Shown piece after piece: positions 1 to 9,559 of a DNA stretch of 64,000 nucleotides. The translations under genes were made by a program, and so were the position numbers. The stretch spans positions 100,411-164,410 of the forward strand of contig NZ_BDBF01000016.1 in the NCBI RefSeq assembly GCF_001612845.1, given 5' to 3'. The notes below the pieces were generated by a model. It had not been told where the DNA came from. It did no database searches and saw nothing but the letters and a program-made list of their open reading frames with translations. Each line of letters begins with the position of its first letter. The stretch's first letter is position 1. The stretch is from Nocardia elegans NBRC 108235 (GTDB taxonomy: Bacteria > Actinomycetota > Actinomycetes > Mycobacteriales > Mycobacteriaceae).

Positions 1-45
1 GCGCAGTTGCTCCGGGGTCAGCTTCTTCGCTCCCGAATTCGACAT
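1..45 (-). CDS. Start of a gene running off the left edge
   Basis: Only the first 15 codons are present: ATG at 45-43, then Ser-Asn-Ser-Gly-Ala-Lys-Lys-Leu-Thr-Pro-Glu. The start shares its A with the TGA stop of the next gene (TGATG), so the two are translationally coupled. By synteny with M. tuberculosis, where the DUF2520 gene is followed by panC, this could be pantothenate synthetase, but the visible residues do not show that family's signature. The identity is a guess from neighbourhood only. Confidence 0.5.
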   Translation of the reverse strand, partial: MSNSGAKKLTPEQLR

Positions 46-1028
46 CAGTGTCCCTCCAGCAGGCCGATCAGATCCGGATTCGTGCGGGCCAGCTGCGCTG
101 TCCGCAGCGACATCGCGCGATAGCCGGCGGCCAGCTCCGGATCTGCCGCGGCCAGTGCGTCCAGGTGCGTCGAGACCGCGAGGGCGTCACCCCGCGCCAC
201 GGGGCCGGTCAGCGCCGGCAGGCCGCGCCGCAGCGCATTGTCCAGCGCCGCCGAGACCAGCGGTGCCAACATCCGCTCCGCCAATCCGTTGGGCTGGTCG
301 TCGACCACCTGCTGTCCCAGCAGGCCCGGACCCTCCAGCGCCGCCCGCAACGCCGCGACCGCGTCGACGATCAGGGTGACCAGATGATTACTGCCGTGCG
401 CGAGAGCCGCGTGATACAACGCGCGATTCTCCTCCGGGACCCGCACCGGCTCGCCGCCCATCTCGATCACCAGCGACTGCGCGATGGCATAGCCGATCTC
501 GTCGGCCGCGGTGATGCCGAAACAGGCATTCGCCAGGCGGGCGGTGTCCTCGTCGTGGCCGGTGAAGGTCATCGCCGGATGGATCGCCAGCGGGCGGACA
601 TCGGTCAGCGGGGACAGGACGGCCACGCCGTTGGCCCCCGAGGTATGCGCGACGATCGTCCCCGGACGGACCACGCGCGCCGCCGCCAAACCGGCCACCA
701 GGCCGGGCAGTTCACTGTCCGGTACGGCCAGAATCAACAGTTCGCTGCGCGCCGCGATCTCCTCGGCCGGCAAGATCTGCGACTCCGGCAACCGCGTGTG
801 CGCCCGATGCCGCGACGCATCGGAAATCGCCGACACCCCGAACACCACATGCCCGGCCCGCTCCAGCGCGACACCCAGCGCCGAACCCACCCGGCCCGCC
901 GACACGATGCCGACGGTCAGCCGGGCCGGCGCCGGATCGCTGCCGGGTACAGCGGACGAGCCCGAGACCGCAGGCGCGGCGGGGCGCGACGAATCGGCCT
1001 CGTCGGGCCGCGAAAAATCGGAGGTCAC
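45..1028 (-). CDS. Rossmann-like / DUF2520 protein (Rv3603c-like)
   Basis: This 327-residue protein has a low-complexity Ser/Pro/Ala N-terminus (about 1-35), then an NAD(P)-binding fold opening with TVGIVSAGRVGSAL near residue 38. The rest matches the Rossmann-like plus DUF2520 family: an HPAMTF segment in the middle and a helical C-terminal half like that of 6-phosphogluconate or pyrroline-carboxylate reductases. The family sits beside pantothenate genes in mycobacteria and has been proposed to be a reductase in that pathway; the exact substrate is not known to me. The GTG start follows a GAGAGGA ribosome site. It is coupled by TGATG to the next gene. Confidence 0.8.
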   Translation of the reverse strand: MTSDFSRPDEADSSRPAAPAVSGSSAVPGSDPAPARLTVGIVSAGRVGSALGVALERAGHVVFGVSAISDASRHRAHTRLPESQILPAEEIAARSELLILAVPDSELPGLVAGLAAARVVRPGTIVAHTSGANGVAVLSPLTDVRPLAIHPAMTFTGHDEDTARLANACFGITAADEIGYAIAQSLVIEMGGEPVRVPEENRALYHAALAHGSNHLVTLIVDAVAALRAALEGPGLLGQQVVDDQPNGLAERMLAPLVSAALDNALRRGLPALTGPVARGDALAVSTHLDALAAADPELAAGYRAMSLRTAQLARTNPDLIGLLEGH

Positions 1029-1145
1029 CGTTGTCCTCTCGGAAGGCGTTCCAGTCCCGCATGGCGGGTACCGGACGTTACGAGTCGAGAATAGGTAGTG
1101 ACCGGGGGCGCTGCCAGAGGACCCGCGCGTGATATTTCCCTCAGT

Positions 1146-1195
1146 ACCTTTGGTCTGCGCTTCGCTTCGGACCTTTGGCCTCCGCTTCGCGTCGG
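1146..1195. repeat. Two tandem copies of a 25-bp repeat
   Basis: Copies at 1146-1170 and 1171-1195 match at 22 of 25 positions and share the core ACCTTTGG...CGCTTCGC. They lie in the 188-bp gap between the truncated oxygenase (stop at 1217) and the DUF2520 gene. The rest of this gap shows no gene. Confidence 0.8.
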
Positions 1196-1216
1196 CAGGG
1201 GTCTCGGCCGTCGGCC

Positions 1217-1567
1217 CTATGCGGCCTTACGGGCGGGTTCGCTGCGGTACACCAGGTACTGCATCAGACCGCGGATCAGCAGCTGCTCGAAGTCCAGGCC
1301 GACCTTGGCGATACCGGCCTGCCGCCACATACCCATCGCGATTTTGCGTTCCACCGGCTGCGCCTTGTACCAGGGATGACGTCCCAGCGGATCCTCGTCC
1401 GGCATGATCCAGCGGGTATCGGTGGGATCGACCGCGAATTCCGGTGAATCCCAATCGATGTCGACGTAGGGGTCGAAGTTCTTGTGCACCGAACCCTCGG
1501 ACAGACCGCGCAGGATCTCGTGATACTCGGGATCGGCCGATGTGTTCTTTACGGCAGTGGACAGCAT
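1217..1567 (-). pseudogene. Truncated AurF-like diiron oxygenase (N-terminal third only)
   Basis: The 116-residue product matches what I know of the N-terminus of actinobacterial diiron oxygenases of the p-aminobenzoate N-oxygenase (AurF) type: a LSEGSVHKNFDPYVDIDW segment, then DPLGRHPWYKAQP, then a helix ending in FEQLLIRGLMQYLVYR. Full-length members are about 300 residues and continue into the iron-binding Glu/His helices. Here the frame ends at a TAG after RSEPARKAA, so most metal ligands are missing. An AAGGAGA ribosome site 8 nt before the ATG at 1567 suggests it may still be translated. It lies between two genes that are adjacent in mycobacteria, so it is an insertion or remnant. Confidence 0.7.
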
Positions 1568-1651
1568 CTTCGGTGTCTCCTTCGCAGTACTCCTCCTGCG
1601 AAAGTTACCGAGCGTCACATGCAACCTGTTTCACAGGCGTGATCGCGGGCA

Positions 1652-2719
1652 TTACGAGCTGTTCTGCTCCGATCGCAGATTCGCCATGATCTCCGCGACG
1701 GTGAGTTTGCGCCCCGGCTGATCCTCGTCGGAATCGGCGTGGCGACGACGGCGGGAACCGGCGGTGCCCATGGTCGTCGTGGGCTGGACGGGAGCCAGCC
1801 GCGGCACCGAGGAACTCGGGCGCGAGTCGCCGGACTCCGTGGCCGCCGGCTCGGAGGTCCCGTTCGCCGACGCGGTGGCGGATTTCGCCGAGCTCGCCGA
1901 GGGACCGTCGCTCTGCCGGCCGCCGGATGGGGCCGATCCGGACTCCGGCGACAGGGACTCCGATGGCTGGGACTCCGGCGGTCCGGACTGCGCGTCCCCG
2001 CCCTGGCGACCGCCGTTTCCGTCGCCGTTCACCGACGGTCCGGACGAAACGCCCTCCTCATCCGGCGCCTCCGCCGACACCACGGCGGTCTCGGCCGTCA
2101 CCGGATCGTCGTACGGACTGGCGAAGGCCGGGGGTTCGGGATGATCGGGATCGAAGACCGGCGAGACCACGTGCAGCGGCACGGCAGGTGCGCTCCACGC
2201 GTCCCAGGTGTCGGTTTCCTGCGAGCTACCGTTCGCCACGGTCGCGTGGGTGAGCTCCTGCACCCGCACGGCCTCGGCGCGCAGCGCCGGTCGGTCGACC
2301 AGTAGGTCGCCGTCGAACAGCCGCTGCAGGCTTTCGCGCAACACGGTCAGTTCACTGCGCAGCGCGGCCAGTTCCGCGGCGTCCGCACCGACCTCCCGGC
2401 GCACCCGCGATTCGACACCGAGTTCGTATTCGCGGCGGGCGGTTATCTCGCGTTCGAGCTGCAACTCGTAGACCTTCTGCAGGTCACGAGCCTTGGCCTG
2501 ATCGATCGCCGCATCCCGGCGATAGCGGGTCGCCGCCAGCGCGGCCACCGCGGCGGCCCACAGAGCCGCGACCAAACCGACCCGGACCAACTGCACATTG
2601 TTGCTGAAAATCAGAAACACACTGGCAATCAGACCGAGCAGAATTAATACGCCGACGACGATTTTTCCCGCGTTGTCCCGCTGTCGCGGGGAAGCACTGC
2701 TACGGGAGGGTGAAACCAT
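1652..2719 (-). CDS. DUF6779-type membrane protein (Rv3604c-like)
   Basis: The 355-residue protein has two hydrophobic segments near the N-terminus (IVVGVLILLGLIASVFLIF and a second around LVRVGLVAALWAAAVAALAA), then a charged, probably coiled-coil region (about residues 70-145), then a long disordered Ser/Pro/Glu/Gly tail. Position and architecture match Rv3604c. The ATG at 2719 has no strong ribosome site; an in-frame GTG at 2776 would add 19 residues and cannot be excluded. Function unknown; it is last in the folate-operon run before the oxygenase remnant. Confidence 0.75.
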   Translation of the reverse strand: MVSPSRSSASPRQRDNAGKIVVGVLILLGLIASVFLIFSNNVQLVRVGLVAALWAAAVAALAATRYRRDAAIDQAKARDLQKVYELQLEREITARREYELGVESRVRREVGADAAELAALRSELTVLRESLQRLFDGDLLVDRPALRAEAVRVQELTHATVANGSSQETDTWDAWSAPAVPLHVVSPVFDPDHPEPPAFASPYDDPVTAETAVVSAEAPDEEGVSSGPSVNGDGNGGRQGGDAQSGPPESQPSESLSPESGSAPSGGRQSDGPSASSAKSATASANGTSEPAATESGDSRPSSSVPRLAPVQPTTTMGTAGSRRRRHADSDEDQPGRKLTVAEIMANLRSEQNSS

Positions 2720-2789
2720 GTCCGCAAGGGTAGCTCGAATAGCGGACTCCGGCGCGCAGCCGGTCCGGAACTCCACCGGATCGCGTTAG

Positions 2790-3269
2790 CTATGAGGTAG
2801 CCGGTTCGTCTGGTGGCTCATGTGGCGCGCGGCAGCAATACTCCAGCCACAGCGCGGCGGCGACCAACACCACACCGGCGATCAAACCCACGATGGCGCC
2901 GGGGGTGTCCGAGGCGGCCGCGCGGATATCCGACCGCTGCGGCAGCACCCAGATCAGGAAGCCCAGCCACACGCCGGCCGCCAGGGAACCCACCTGCGCC
3001 GAAGCCTTCGCCAGCGCCACCGCGCGGGCCGCGGTGATCGGATGCAACTGTTTCGGCCCGTCACCGATGCGGTGATCGCCGACGCGGGCGCGAATCACGA
3101 ACGCCAGCACCGCTTCCACGGCGGCCACCGGATACAGCGAGGCGGCCGCGATCACGGTGATCGGCGGAAAGCTCGAATAGGCCCACCGAGTCGCCACCCA
3201 TGCCACCGCGGCGGCGATCACGACATTGGCGAGCAGATCCAGAATCTTGGTCGGCCTCATGACGTTCAT
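2790..3269 (-). CDS. DUF3180 membrane protein (Rv3605c-like)
   Basis: The 159-residue protein has four predicted membrane helices, at about 13-31, 37-57, 95-113 and 124-142. It carries the DUF3180 pattern with a conserved loop GPKQLHPITAARAVALAKAS between helices 2 and 3. It lies 13 bp after folK on the same strand, as in mycobacteria, so it is probably co-transcribed with the folate genes. Its role is unknown. A second ATG three codons in (3260) is an alternative start. Confidence 0.85.
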   Translation of the reverse strand: MNVMRPTKILDLLANVVIAAAVAWVATRWAYSSFPPITVIAAASLYPVAAVEAVLAFVIRARVGDHRIGDGPKQLHPITAARAVALAKASAQVGSLAAGVWLGFLIWVLPQRSDIRAAASDTPGAIVGLIAGVVLVAAALWLEYCCRAPHEPPDEPATS

Positions 3270-3282
3270 GACCAGCCGCCGT

Positions 3283-3819
3283 TCATCGTTGCGCCGCGGA
3301 CAGCGACAGGTCGGTGAGCCGGACGCCGTCGATCTCGTCCGGGTCGAGTTCGGCGAGCAGTTCCCGAACCGGCCGGGTCCGGCCGAGCACCTCTAGCGTC
3401 GCGTCGGGTTCGACTTCGGCCCACGGCACCAGGACGAACGCGCGATTGTGCGCCTGCGGATGCGGCAGTGTCAGTTCCGGGTCCGCACTGGTCACCGGAT
3501 GCAGCCCCGCGGGGCCACGCTCCGCGCACCAGACCACGTCGACATCCAGAGTCCGTGCGCCCCAGCGGATCTCGCGGACACGCCCGGACCGCTGTTCCAA
3601 CCGCTGTCCGCGTTCGAGCCAATCGCGCGGGCCCAGTTCCGAATCCTCGACCACCACAACGGCATTGAGGTAGTCCTCCTGCGGCACTCCACCCCACGGA
3701 GCGGTCGAGTACACCGACGAGACGGCGACCAGCTGCGGCGTCAGCGCCTCCACCACACCGCGGAGATGGGCGAGCCGATCTCCCAGATTCGACCCGATCG
3801 ACAGCACCGCACGGCTCAT
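3283..3819 (-). CDS. folK: 6-hydroxymethyl-7,8-dihydropterin pyrophosphokinase
   Basis: This 178-residue protein transfers pyrophosphate from ATP to 6-hydroxymethyl-dihydropterin, giving the substrate of FolP. The N-terminal [14 protein letters not shown] and the [15 protein letters not shown] segment are typical HPPK features, followed by the acidic segment TLDVDVVW that carries the Mg-binding aspartates. Length is usual for the family. Its start overlaps the end of folB (3816-3819), so translation is coupled. Confidence 0.95.
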   Translation of the reverse strand: MSRAVLSIGSNLGDRLAHLRGVVEALTPQLVAVSSVYSTAPWGGVPQEDYLNAVVVVEDSELGPRDWLERGQRLEQRSGRVREIRWGARTLDVDVVWCAERGPAGLHPVTSADPELTLPHPQAHNRAFVLVPWAEVEPDATLEVLGRTRPVRELLAELDPDEIDGVRLTDLSLSAAQR

Positions 3820-4208
3820 CCGGCCACCTCCGGGGTCGGCGGTAATCCTCGCCGCCTGGTGGCCACCACGCGGACATCGGCGAAGGTGTGCGGAATCGGC
3901 GCCGAGGGCTTGTGCACGACCACCTCCGCTGCGGTGACGCGCTCGTCGCGCATCACATCGTCGGCGATCTCGGCGGCGACGGTCTCGATGAGATTGCGCG
4001 GCGGACCGGAGACGATCGCGACCGCGCGTTGCGCCAGCTCGCCGTAGTCGACGGTGGCCGACAGCTCATCGGTCGCGGCCGCCTTCGCGAAATCCAGCCA
4101 CAGGGTGATGTCGACCAGGAATTCCTGGCCGTCGCGGCGCTCGAAGTCGAAGCAGCCGTGGTGACCGTAGGCGCGCAGACCGCGCAGCTCGATGCGATCG
4201 GTACTCAC
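3816..4208 (-). CDS. folB: Dihydroneopterin aldolase
   Basis: The 130-residue enzyme cleaves 7,8-dihydroneopterin to 6-hydroxymethyl-dihydropterin and glycolaldehyde. Visible family features are [20 protein letters not shown] near residue 10 and the catalytic lysine in [13 protein letters not shown]. The GTG at 4208 is chosen because an AGGGGAG ribosome site lies just upstream and because it forms a GTGA overlap with the folP stop. Earlier in-frame starts would translate the folP repeat in another frame. Confidence 0.93.
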   Translation of the reverse strand: MSTDRIELRGLRAYGHHGCFDFERRDGQEFLVDITLWLDFAKAAATDELSATVDYGELAQRAVAIVSGPPRNLIETVAAEIADDVMRDERVTAAEVVVHKPSAPIPHTFADVRVVATRRRGLPPTPEVAG

Positions 4209-5152
4209 TCGCTCCCCTGATTGTGTGAACCGGCTTCGGCGGCTCGCCGCTCCACGGATTCGGCGGCCCACCGCTCTGCGGATTCGGCGGCCCGCCGCTC
4301 TGCGGATTCGGCGGCCCGCCGCCAGGCATCCGCGACGGCGATGGCGTCGAGCGACGACCGCACATCGTGCACTCGCACGCCCCATGCGCCGTGCTGAGCG
4401 GCCAGGGCGGAGATGGTGGCGGTGGCGACCTCACGCCCGTCGGGCGGGCGCGGTCCGGACTCGTCGCCCAGCAGCGAACCCAGGAAACGCTTGCGGGAGG
4501 CGCCGACCAGAATCGGCAACCCCTGGGCCGTCAGTTCCGGCAGTGCACCCAGCAGGGCCCAGTTGTGCTCGGCGTTCTTGGCGAAGCCGAGGCCGGGGTC
4601 CAGGACCAGCCGGCTCGGATGCACGCCGGCCGCCATGGCCAGATCCACCTGGGACGAGAGTTCGGCCAGCACCTCGCGCACGACGTCGTCGTAGTGATCG
4701 GCGGGGCCGATGTGGCGATGGTCGGCATTCGCCCGCCAGTGCATCAGAATCCACGGGATCTCCGCGGCCGCAACGACTTTCACCATCTCGGCATCCGCGC
4801 GACCACCGGATACGTCGTTCACCACGCTCACTCCGGCGTCGATCGCGGCGGCCGCGACACTCGCCCGCATGGTGTCCACACTGGTCGGCACGCCGGCTTC
4901 CACCAGCCCGCGAATCACCGGGACCACCCGCTGGGCCTCGGTCTCCGGATCGATCCGAACGGCGCCCGGGCGGGTGGACTCACCGCCCACATCGATGATG
5001 TCGGCGCCCGCCTCGTACAGCCGCACGCCGTGGGCGACCGCGACCGCCGGATCGAGGTAGCGGCCACCGTCGGAGAAGGAGTCGCTGGTGACGTTCACCA
5101 CGCCCATCACCACGCACGAGCGCCCGTCCCGGGGAGTGATCAATGCGCTCAT
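4205..5152 (-). CDS. folP: Dihydropteroate synthase
   Basis: This 315-residue TIM-barrel enzyme condenses dihydropterin pyrophosphate with p-aminobenzoate and is the sulfonamide target. The pterin-binding signatures are present: [15 protein letters not shown] near the start, VGGESTRPG, and [10 protein letters not shown] late in the protein. The usual catalytic region ends near residue 275. The remaining 40 residues are an unusual Arg/Ala/Glu repeat ([12 protein letters not shown] octads) encoded by a 24-bp tandem repeat. The gene begins 10 bp after folE and overlaps folB. Confidence 0.95.
   Translation of the reverse strand: MSALITPRDGRSCVVMGVVNVTSDSFSDGGRYLDPAVAVAHGVRLYEAGADIIDVGGESTRPGAVRIDPETEAQRVVPVIRGLVEAGVPTSVDTMRASVAAAAIDAGVSVVNDVSGGRADAEMVKVVAAAEIPWILMHWRANADHRHIGPADHYDDVVREVLAELSSQVDLAMAAGVHPSRLVLDPGLGFAKNAEHNWALLGALPELTAQGLPILVGASRKRFLGSLLGDESGPRPPDGREVATATISALAAQHGAWGVRVHDVRSSLDAIAVADAWRRAAESAERRAAESAERWAAESVERRAAEAGSHNQGSE
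4231..4321. repeat. 24-bp tandem repeat at the 3' end of folP
   Basis: About 3.8 units: 4231-4254, 4255-4278, 4279-4302 and a partial unit to 4321. The last two full units differ at a single base. Because 24 is a multiple of three, copy-number change keeps the FolP frame and adds or removes eight residues of the C-terminal tail. Confidence 0.9.
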
Positions 5153-5162
5153 GGGCGATCGC

Positions 5163-5834
5163 TCATTTGCGCAGGATCAGGTCGAGGGCCTCGGCGCGCG
5201 AGGACGCGTTGGTCTGCAGCAGGCCGCGGACCGCGGACGTGGTGGTGCTCGCGCCCGGCTTGCGGATGCCGCGCATCGCCATGCACAGATGCTCGGCCTC
5301 CACCACCACGATGGCGCCCCGCGGATCCAGCTTCCGCATGACCGCATCGGCGATCTGGCTGGTCAGCCGCTCCTGGACCTGCGGCCGCTTGGCGTACAGG
5401 TCGACCAGGCGAGCCAGTTTGGACAGACCGGTGACCCGGCCGTGCGGGCCCGGGATATATCCGACGTGGGCGACCCCGTGGAAGGAGACCAGGTGATGTT
5501 CGCAGGTCGAGTACATCGGGATGTCGCGCACCAGCACCAATTCCTGATGCCCTTCGTCGAAGGTGGTGTTCAGCACCGAATCAGGTTCAACGTACAGGCC
5601 CGCGAACATCTCGCGATAGGCGCGCGCGACCCGGGCGGGGGTATCGATCAGCCCGGGGCGGTCGGGGTCCTCTCCGACCGCGACCAGTAGTTCACGTACC
5701 GCGGACTCGGCCCGCTTCTGATCGAAGGGCCGACCGGTACCCAGCGCGATCGGAGCCGGTTCCTTCGCAACCACGGCGGCACCCGCGCCCGACGCCGAAT
5801 CGGACCCGGCGGGAGCGCTGTTGTTGGCCGACAT
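5163..5834 (-). CDS. folE: GTP cyclohydrolase I
   Basis: This 223-residue enzyme makes dihydroneopterin triphosphate from GTP, the first folate step. Zinc-site and active-site motifs are visible: [20 protein letters not shown] and the second cysteine in [11 protein letters not shown]. An Ala/Ser-rich leader of about 30 residues precedes the conserved domain. The ATG at 5834 is preferred over an upstream GTG because a GGAGG site lies 9 nt before it. The gene follows ftsH by 75 bp and precedes folP by 10 bp. Confidence 0.95.
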   Translation of the reverse strand: MSANNSAPAGSDSASGAGAAVVAKEPAPIALGTGRPFDQKRAESAVRELLVAVGEDPDRPGLIDTPARVARAYREMFAGLYVEPDSVLNTTFDEGHQELVLVRDIPMYSTCEHHLVSFHGVAHVGYIPGPHGRVTGLSKLARLVDLYAKRPQVQERLTSQIADAVMRKLDPRGAIVVVEAEHLCMAMRGIRKPGASTTTSAVRGLLQTNASSRAEALDLILRK

Positions 5835-5909
5835 ACGAGGACACCTCCACAATCACGTAAATCAACGCGCCGACAGCGCGGTTCGACCGTCGAGCCTAAT
5901 CGCAGCCGG

Positions 5910-8318
5910 TCAGCGGTGGCTGTTCGGTCCGTCCCAATCGCCGTGATCCTGGGTGCCGTTCTGCGTCGATCCGTCCTGATCTCCGGGCCATTCGGGCCGG
6001 CGATGACCGCCGCCGTAACGCTGCGGCTCGCCATAGCGCTGGGGCTCGCCGTATCCCTGGGAACCGCCGCCCTGAGGGGCGCCGCCGTACTCCGGCTGCT
6101 GCGGCGATCCGCCCGCGGACGGATCCTCCTGCGGCGGCCAGCCCGGAGCCGACCAGCCTGCGGGAGCGCCGTAATCCGGCCGGGAGCCGTGCGTACTCTG
6201 CCGCGGATATCCCGGGCCACCCGCGGGCCGCGGGTAGTTCCCGGGCTGCGGGGCCGGATAGCTGTAGCCGGTCGGAGCCGGGGCCGGGTTGCGATGCCCC
6301 TCCTGCGGATAACCGTTGGCCGGTACCGGCTGCGGCGCGGGCTGCTGGCTCGGCGTGCGGGTTTCGGCTTCCTCCGGCCACGGTTCACCGCGTTCGGCGG
6401 CGAGCTCGCGCGGGGTCTTCACCGGCGGCCGATCCGAGGGCACGCGTTCACCGAAATCGTTGAAGGCGGTGATGCGCGGGCGCTTGTCGACGGTGGCGAG
6501 CACCTGCTCGAGGTCCTTGCGGTGCAGGGTCTCGCGCTCCAGCAGCGCAATGGCCAGCGCGTCGAGTTCGTCGCGGTATTCGTTGAGGATCGCCCATGCC
6601 TCGGTGTGCGCGGCCTCGATGAGGTTGCGCACCTCCTCGTCGATCTCGCGGGCCACCTCGTGCGAGTAGTCCGAGCCGGTGCCCATCGTGCGGCCCAGGA
6701 ACGGGTCGCCCTGTTCCTGCCCGTAGCGCACCGCGCCCAGCCGGGCACTCATGCCGTATTCGGTGACCATCGCACGCGCGATCTTGGTCGCCTGGTCGAT
6801 ATCGGACGAAGCGCCGGTGGTCGGCTCGTGGAAGACCAACTCCTCGGCGGCGCGGCCACCCATCGCCATCACCAGGCGGGCGATCATCTCCGAACGGGTC
6901 ATCAGGCCCTTGTCGTCCTCGGGCACGGTCATGGCGTGGCCGCCGGTGCGACCGCGGGCCAGGATGGTGACCTTGTAGACGGGCTCGATATCCGGCATCG
7001 CCCACGCGGCCAGAGTGTGACCACCCTCGTGGTAGGCGGTGATCTTCTTCTCGTGCTCGCTGATGATTCGGCTCTTGCGGCGCGGGCCGCCGATCACGCG
7101 GTCGACCGATTCCTCCAGCGCCGGTCCGGTGATGACGTTGCCGTGCTCACGCGCGGTGAGCAGCGCCGCCTCGTTGATCACATTGGCCAGATCCGCACCC
7201 GACATGCCGACGGTGCGCTTGGCGAGGCCGTCCAGATCGGCATCGGGGGCGATCGGCTTGCCCTGCGAATGCACCCGCAGGATCGCGCGCCGACCGGCGA
7301 GGTCCGGATTGCCGACCGGGATCTGACGGTCGAAGCGGCCCGGGCGCAGCAGCGCCGGGTCCAGGATGTCCGGGCGGTTGGTGGCCGCGATGATGATCAC
7401 ACCGGTGCGGTCGCCGAAACCGTCCATCTCGACCAGCAACTGGTTCAGCGTCTGCTCGCGCTCGTCGTGCCCACCGCCGAGGCCGGCGCCGCGCTGGCGG
7501 CCGACCGCGTCGATCTCGTCGACGAAGATGATGCAGGGGCTGTTCTGCTTGGCCTGGTCGAACAGGTCACGCACGCGGGAGGCGCCGACACCGACGAACA
7601 TCTCGACGAAGTCGGAACCGGAGATGGTGAAGAACGGCACCCCGGCCTCACCCGCGACCGCGCGGGCCAGCAGCGTCTTACCGGTTCCGGGCGGGCCGTA
7701 GAGCAGCACGCCCTTGGGGATCTTGGCGCCCAGCGCCTGGTAGCGAGCCGGATTCTGCAGGAAGTCCTTGATCTCGTACAGCTCTTCGACGGCCTCGTCG
7801 GCACCGGCCACATCGGCGAATGTGGTCTTGGGCATATCCTTCGACAGCTGTTTGGCCTTGGATTTACCGAAGCCCATCATGCCGCCGCGACCACCGCCCT
7901 GCATCCGGGCCATCACGAAGACGAACAGGCCCAGCAGAATCACCATCGGCAGCACGAACAGCAACACCTGGGTGAACCAGCTGTCCTGTTTGACCGCGGT
8001 GTTGAACGGCGCTCCGGACTGCTGCACGTCGCGCAGGATCTGCGCGGAGACCTCGCTGCCGCCGGGATACTTGGCCATGATCTGGTTCTGGCCGCCGGTG
8101 GCGTCGTTGCCCTGTTTCAGGGTGATGCGCAGCTGCTGTTCTTTGTCATCGATCTGGACCTGCTTGACGTTCTGCTTGTCGGCAAGCTGGGTGAGCGCCA
8201 CCGAGGTATCGACGTTCTTCCAGCCGCGCGTGTCGTTGCTGAAGTAGCTGACCAGATAGATCACGAGCAGGATGCCCGCGACTATGGCCAGGTTGCGAAA
8301 CACTGTCTTGCGGTTCAT
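5910..8318 (-). CDS. ftsH: Membrane AAA+ zinc protease FtsH
   Basis: The 802-residue protein extracts and degrades membrane and some cytosolic proteins using ATP. Helices at about 10-26 and 117-138 flank an extracytoplasmic domain. The AAA+ module has Walker A GPPGTGKT (208-215) and Walker B IIFVDEID (263-270). The zinc site is HEGGH (430-434), with the third ligand probably the Asp after GASS (about 506). From about residue 650 it ends in a long Pro/Gln/Gly/Tyr-rich tail containing a GEPQRY direct repeat, typical of mycobacterial and nocardial FtsH but longer than in E. coli. It heads the folate-gene run. Confidence 0.96.
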   Translation of the reverse strand: MNRKTVFRNLAIVAGILLVIYLVSYFSNDTRGWKNVDTSVALTQLADKQNVKQVQIDDKEQQLRITLKQGNDATGGQNQIMAKYPGGSEVSAQILRDVQQSGAPFNTAVKQDSWFTQVLLFVLPMVILLGLFVFVMARMQGGGRGGMMGFGKSKAKQLSKDMPKTTFADVAGADEAVEELYEIKDFLQNPARYQALGAKIPKGVLLYGPPGTGKTLLARAVAGEAGVPFFTISGSDFVEMFVGVGASRVRDLFDQAKQNSPCIIFVDEIDAVGRQRGAGLGGGHDEREQTLNQLLVEMDGFGDRTGVIIIAATNRPDILDPALLRPGRFDRQIPVGNPDLAGRRAILRVHSQGKPIAPDADLDGLAKRTVGMSGADLANVINEAALLTAREHGNVITGPALEESVDRVIGGPRRKSRIISEHEKKITAYHEGGHTLAAWAMPDIEPVYKVTILARGRTGGHAMTVPEDDKGLMTRSEMIARLVMAMGGRAAEELVFHEPTTGASSDIDQATKIARAMVTEYGMSARLGAVRYGQEQGDPFLGRTMGTGSDYSHEVAREIDEEVRNLIEAAHTEAWAILNEYRDELDALAIALLERETLHRKDLEQVLATVDKRPRITAFNDFGERVPSDRPPVKTPRELAAERGEPWPEEAETRTPSQQPAPQPVPANGYPQEGHRNPAPAPTGYSYPAPQPGNYPRPAGGPGYPRQSTHGSRPDYGAPAGWSAPGWPPQEDPSAGGSPQQPEYGGAPQGGGSQGYGEPQRYGEPQRYGGGHRRPEWPGDQDGSTQNGTQDHGDWDGPNSHR

Positions 8319-8629
8319 AGAGCGTCGGCCGGCGGGCCAGTCCTTTCCGGTGTTTCCGGTGTATGCCTACTATGCGTCGGGCGGGGCCGTATCCATACCG
8401 GCACCGACCGGGTCGGGCAGAACGGATGCGGACAAGCCACGTTACCGCGTACGGTCTACTCGATACATCGCGCAGTTCGGCAGCTGATGCAGTTCAACAG
8501 GTAAACGGTCGGAGAACGCTGGTGGTTCCCGACCTATCGGGCGATCACCTCACGGTGTCCGTCCAAGTGGTCCCAATCATGGCATGCACGACCTATTGTG
8601 AGCGACAACACAGGACGAACGCAGGGGGT
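8319..8629. other. Divergent intergenic region between ftsH and the PH-like gene
   Basis: About 310 bp with no supportable gene. On the plus strand a TATTGT hexamer at 8594-8599 could be the -10 element of the next gene. No convincing ftsH promoter could be picked by eye. Confidence 0.5.
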
Positions 8630-9553
8630 ATGGACATAGTCGAGCTACGGACACCCACAGCGATACTGCGCCACGGCGGCGGGCGACTCCAGGTTCTGCG
8701 GCCGGGCACCGATGGCGAGCGGGTGCTCGACGTACCGGTGTCGGACCTGCTCAAGGTCCGGCTGAACCGGCGCGCCGACGACGCCGTCGTGATCGAGATC
8801 TATCTGCGTTATCCGAGTCCGGTCCTCACCGGCGTCCCGGCCGACCGCACCCCGCTCCCGGTGCTGATCGCCGAACACGACGTACCGGCCGCGACCGTGA
8901 TCGTGGAGCGGATCAACTCCCAGATCCTGTCCACCCAGCGCATCGATATGTCGGCACCCGATCTGGTGCCTCCCGCGCCGGTCTGGGGTAAGACCGGGCC
9001 GACCCGGGCCGACGTGGACCGCGCGCTCCGGCGGATGGCGCCGCGGCGCGAGACCCGCGCGGCCGCCGGAGCGCTGCACACGATGGTCACACCCGAGGAA
9101 TTCATGTTGGAGACGGCGATGGTCACCGCGGTCCCGCCGGCCGGACGGGGGCGCGGGCTGATGGCCGTCACCACCGAGCGGGTGCTGCTGCTCTCGATCG
9201 GATCGACTCCCCGCTACGCGCACGAGATGCCGGTTTCCGCGCTGATCTCGGCCGAGGTCGGCAAGGGTTCGGGCGACGAGCCGGGTGGTGATTACGGCAT
9301 CGACCTCACCGACGGCAACCGGACGCTGAGTTTTCTGGGGACCGACCGGGCCGATACCGATCGGATCGTCGGCGCGGTGAATTTCGCGATTCAGCGCGAG
9401 TCCGCCGACGGCGCCGTAGCGCCGCCGGACCCCGGTGTGGCACAGCTGTATTCGGAGTGGGAACTGCTGGTCGAGCGTCATTCACTGGCGATGGTCGACG
9501 ATGCGCAGTTCCAGCGCTACGGTCGCGGGATCCTGCGCTCGCTTCCCGACTGA
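8630..9553 (+). CDS. Hypothetical protein with a PH-like domain
   Basis: The 307-residue protein is not one I recognise by name. Residues about 170-260 (MAVTTERVLLLSIG, then a strand-rich stretch ending in DTDRIVGAVNFAI) look like a bacterial pleckstrin-homology or GRAM-like fold. The N-terminal half is rich in short beta segments. The C-terminus (WELLVERHSLAMVDDAQFQRYGRGIL) is helical. No signal peptide or membrane helix is visible. The ATG at 8630 follows a G-rich GCAGGGGG site and removes an implausible N-terminal reading of intergenic sequence. Confidence 0.7.
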   Translation: MDIVELRTPTAILRHGGGRLQVLRPGTDGERVLDVPVSDLLKVRLNRRADDAVVIEIYLRYPSPVLTGVPADRTPLPVLIAEHDVPAATVIVERINSQILSTQRIDMSAPDLVPPAPVWGKTGPTRADVDRALRRMAPRRETRAAAGALHTMVTPEEFMLETAMVTAVPPAGRGRGLMAVTTERVLLLSIGSTPRYAHEMPVSALISAEVGKGSGDEPGGDYGIDLTDGNRTLSFLGTDRADTDRIVGAVNFAIQRESADGAVAPPDPGVAQLYSEWELLVERHSLAMVDDAQFQRYGRGILRSLPD

Positions 9554-9559
9554 GACGCG

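Noticed and set aside
1146..1195. CRISPR array
   Set aside because: Only two directly adjoining copies with no spacers.
1217..1567. Complete small DUF protein rather than a fragment
   Set aside because: The sequence matches only the start of the AurF-like family and stops before the metal helices.
8638..9481. 278-codon frame opposite the PH-like gene
   Set aside because: It is an antisense shadow with Arg/Gly/His-rich composition typical of a wrong frame.
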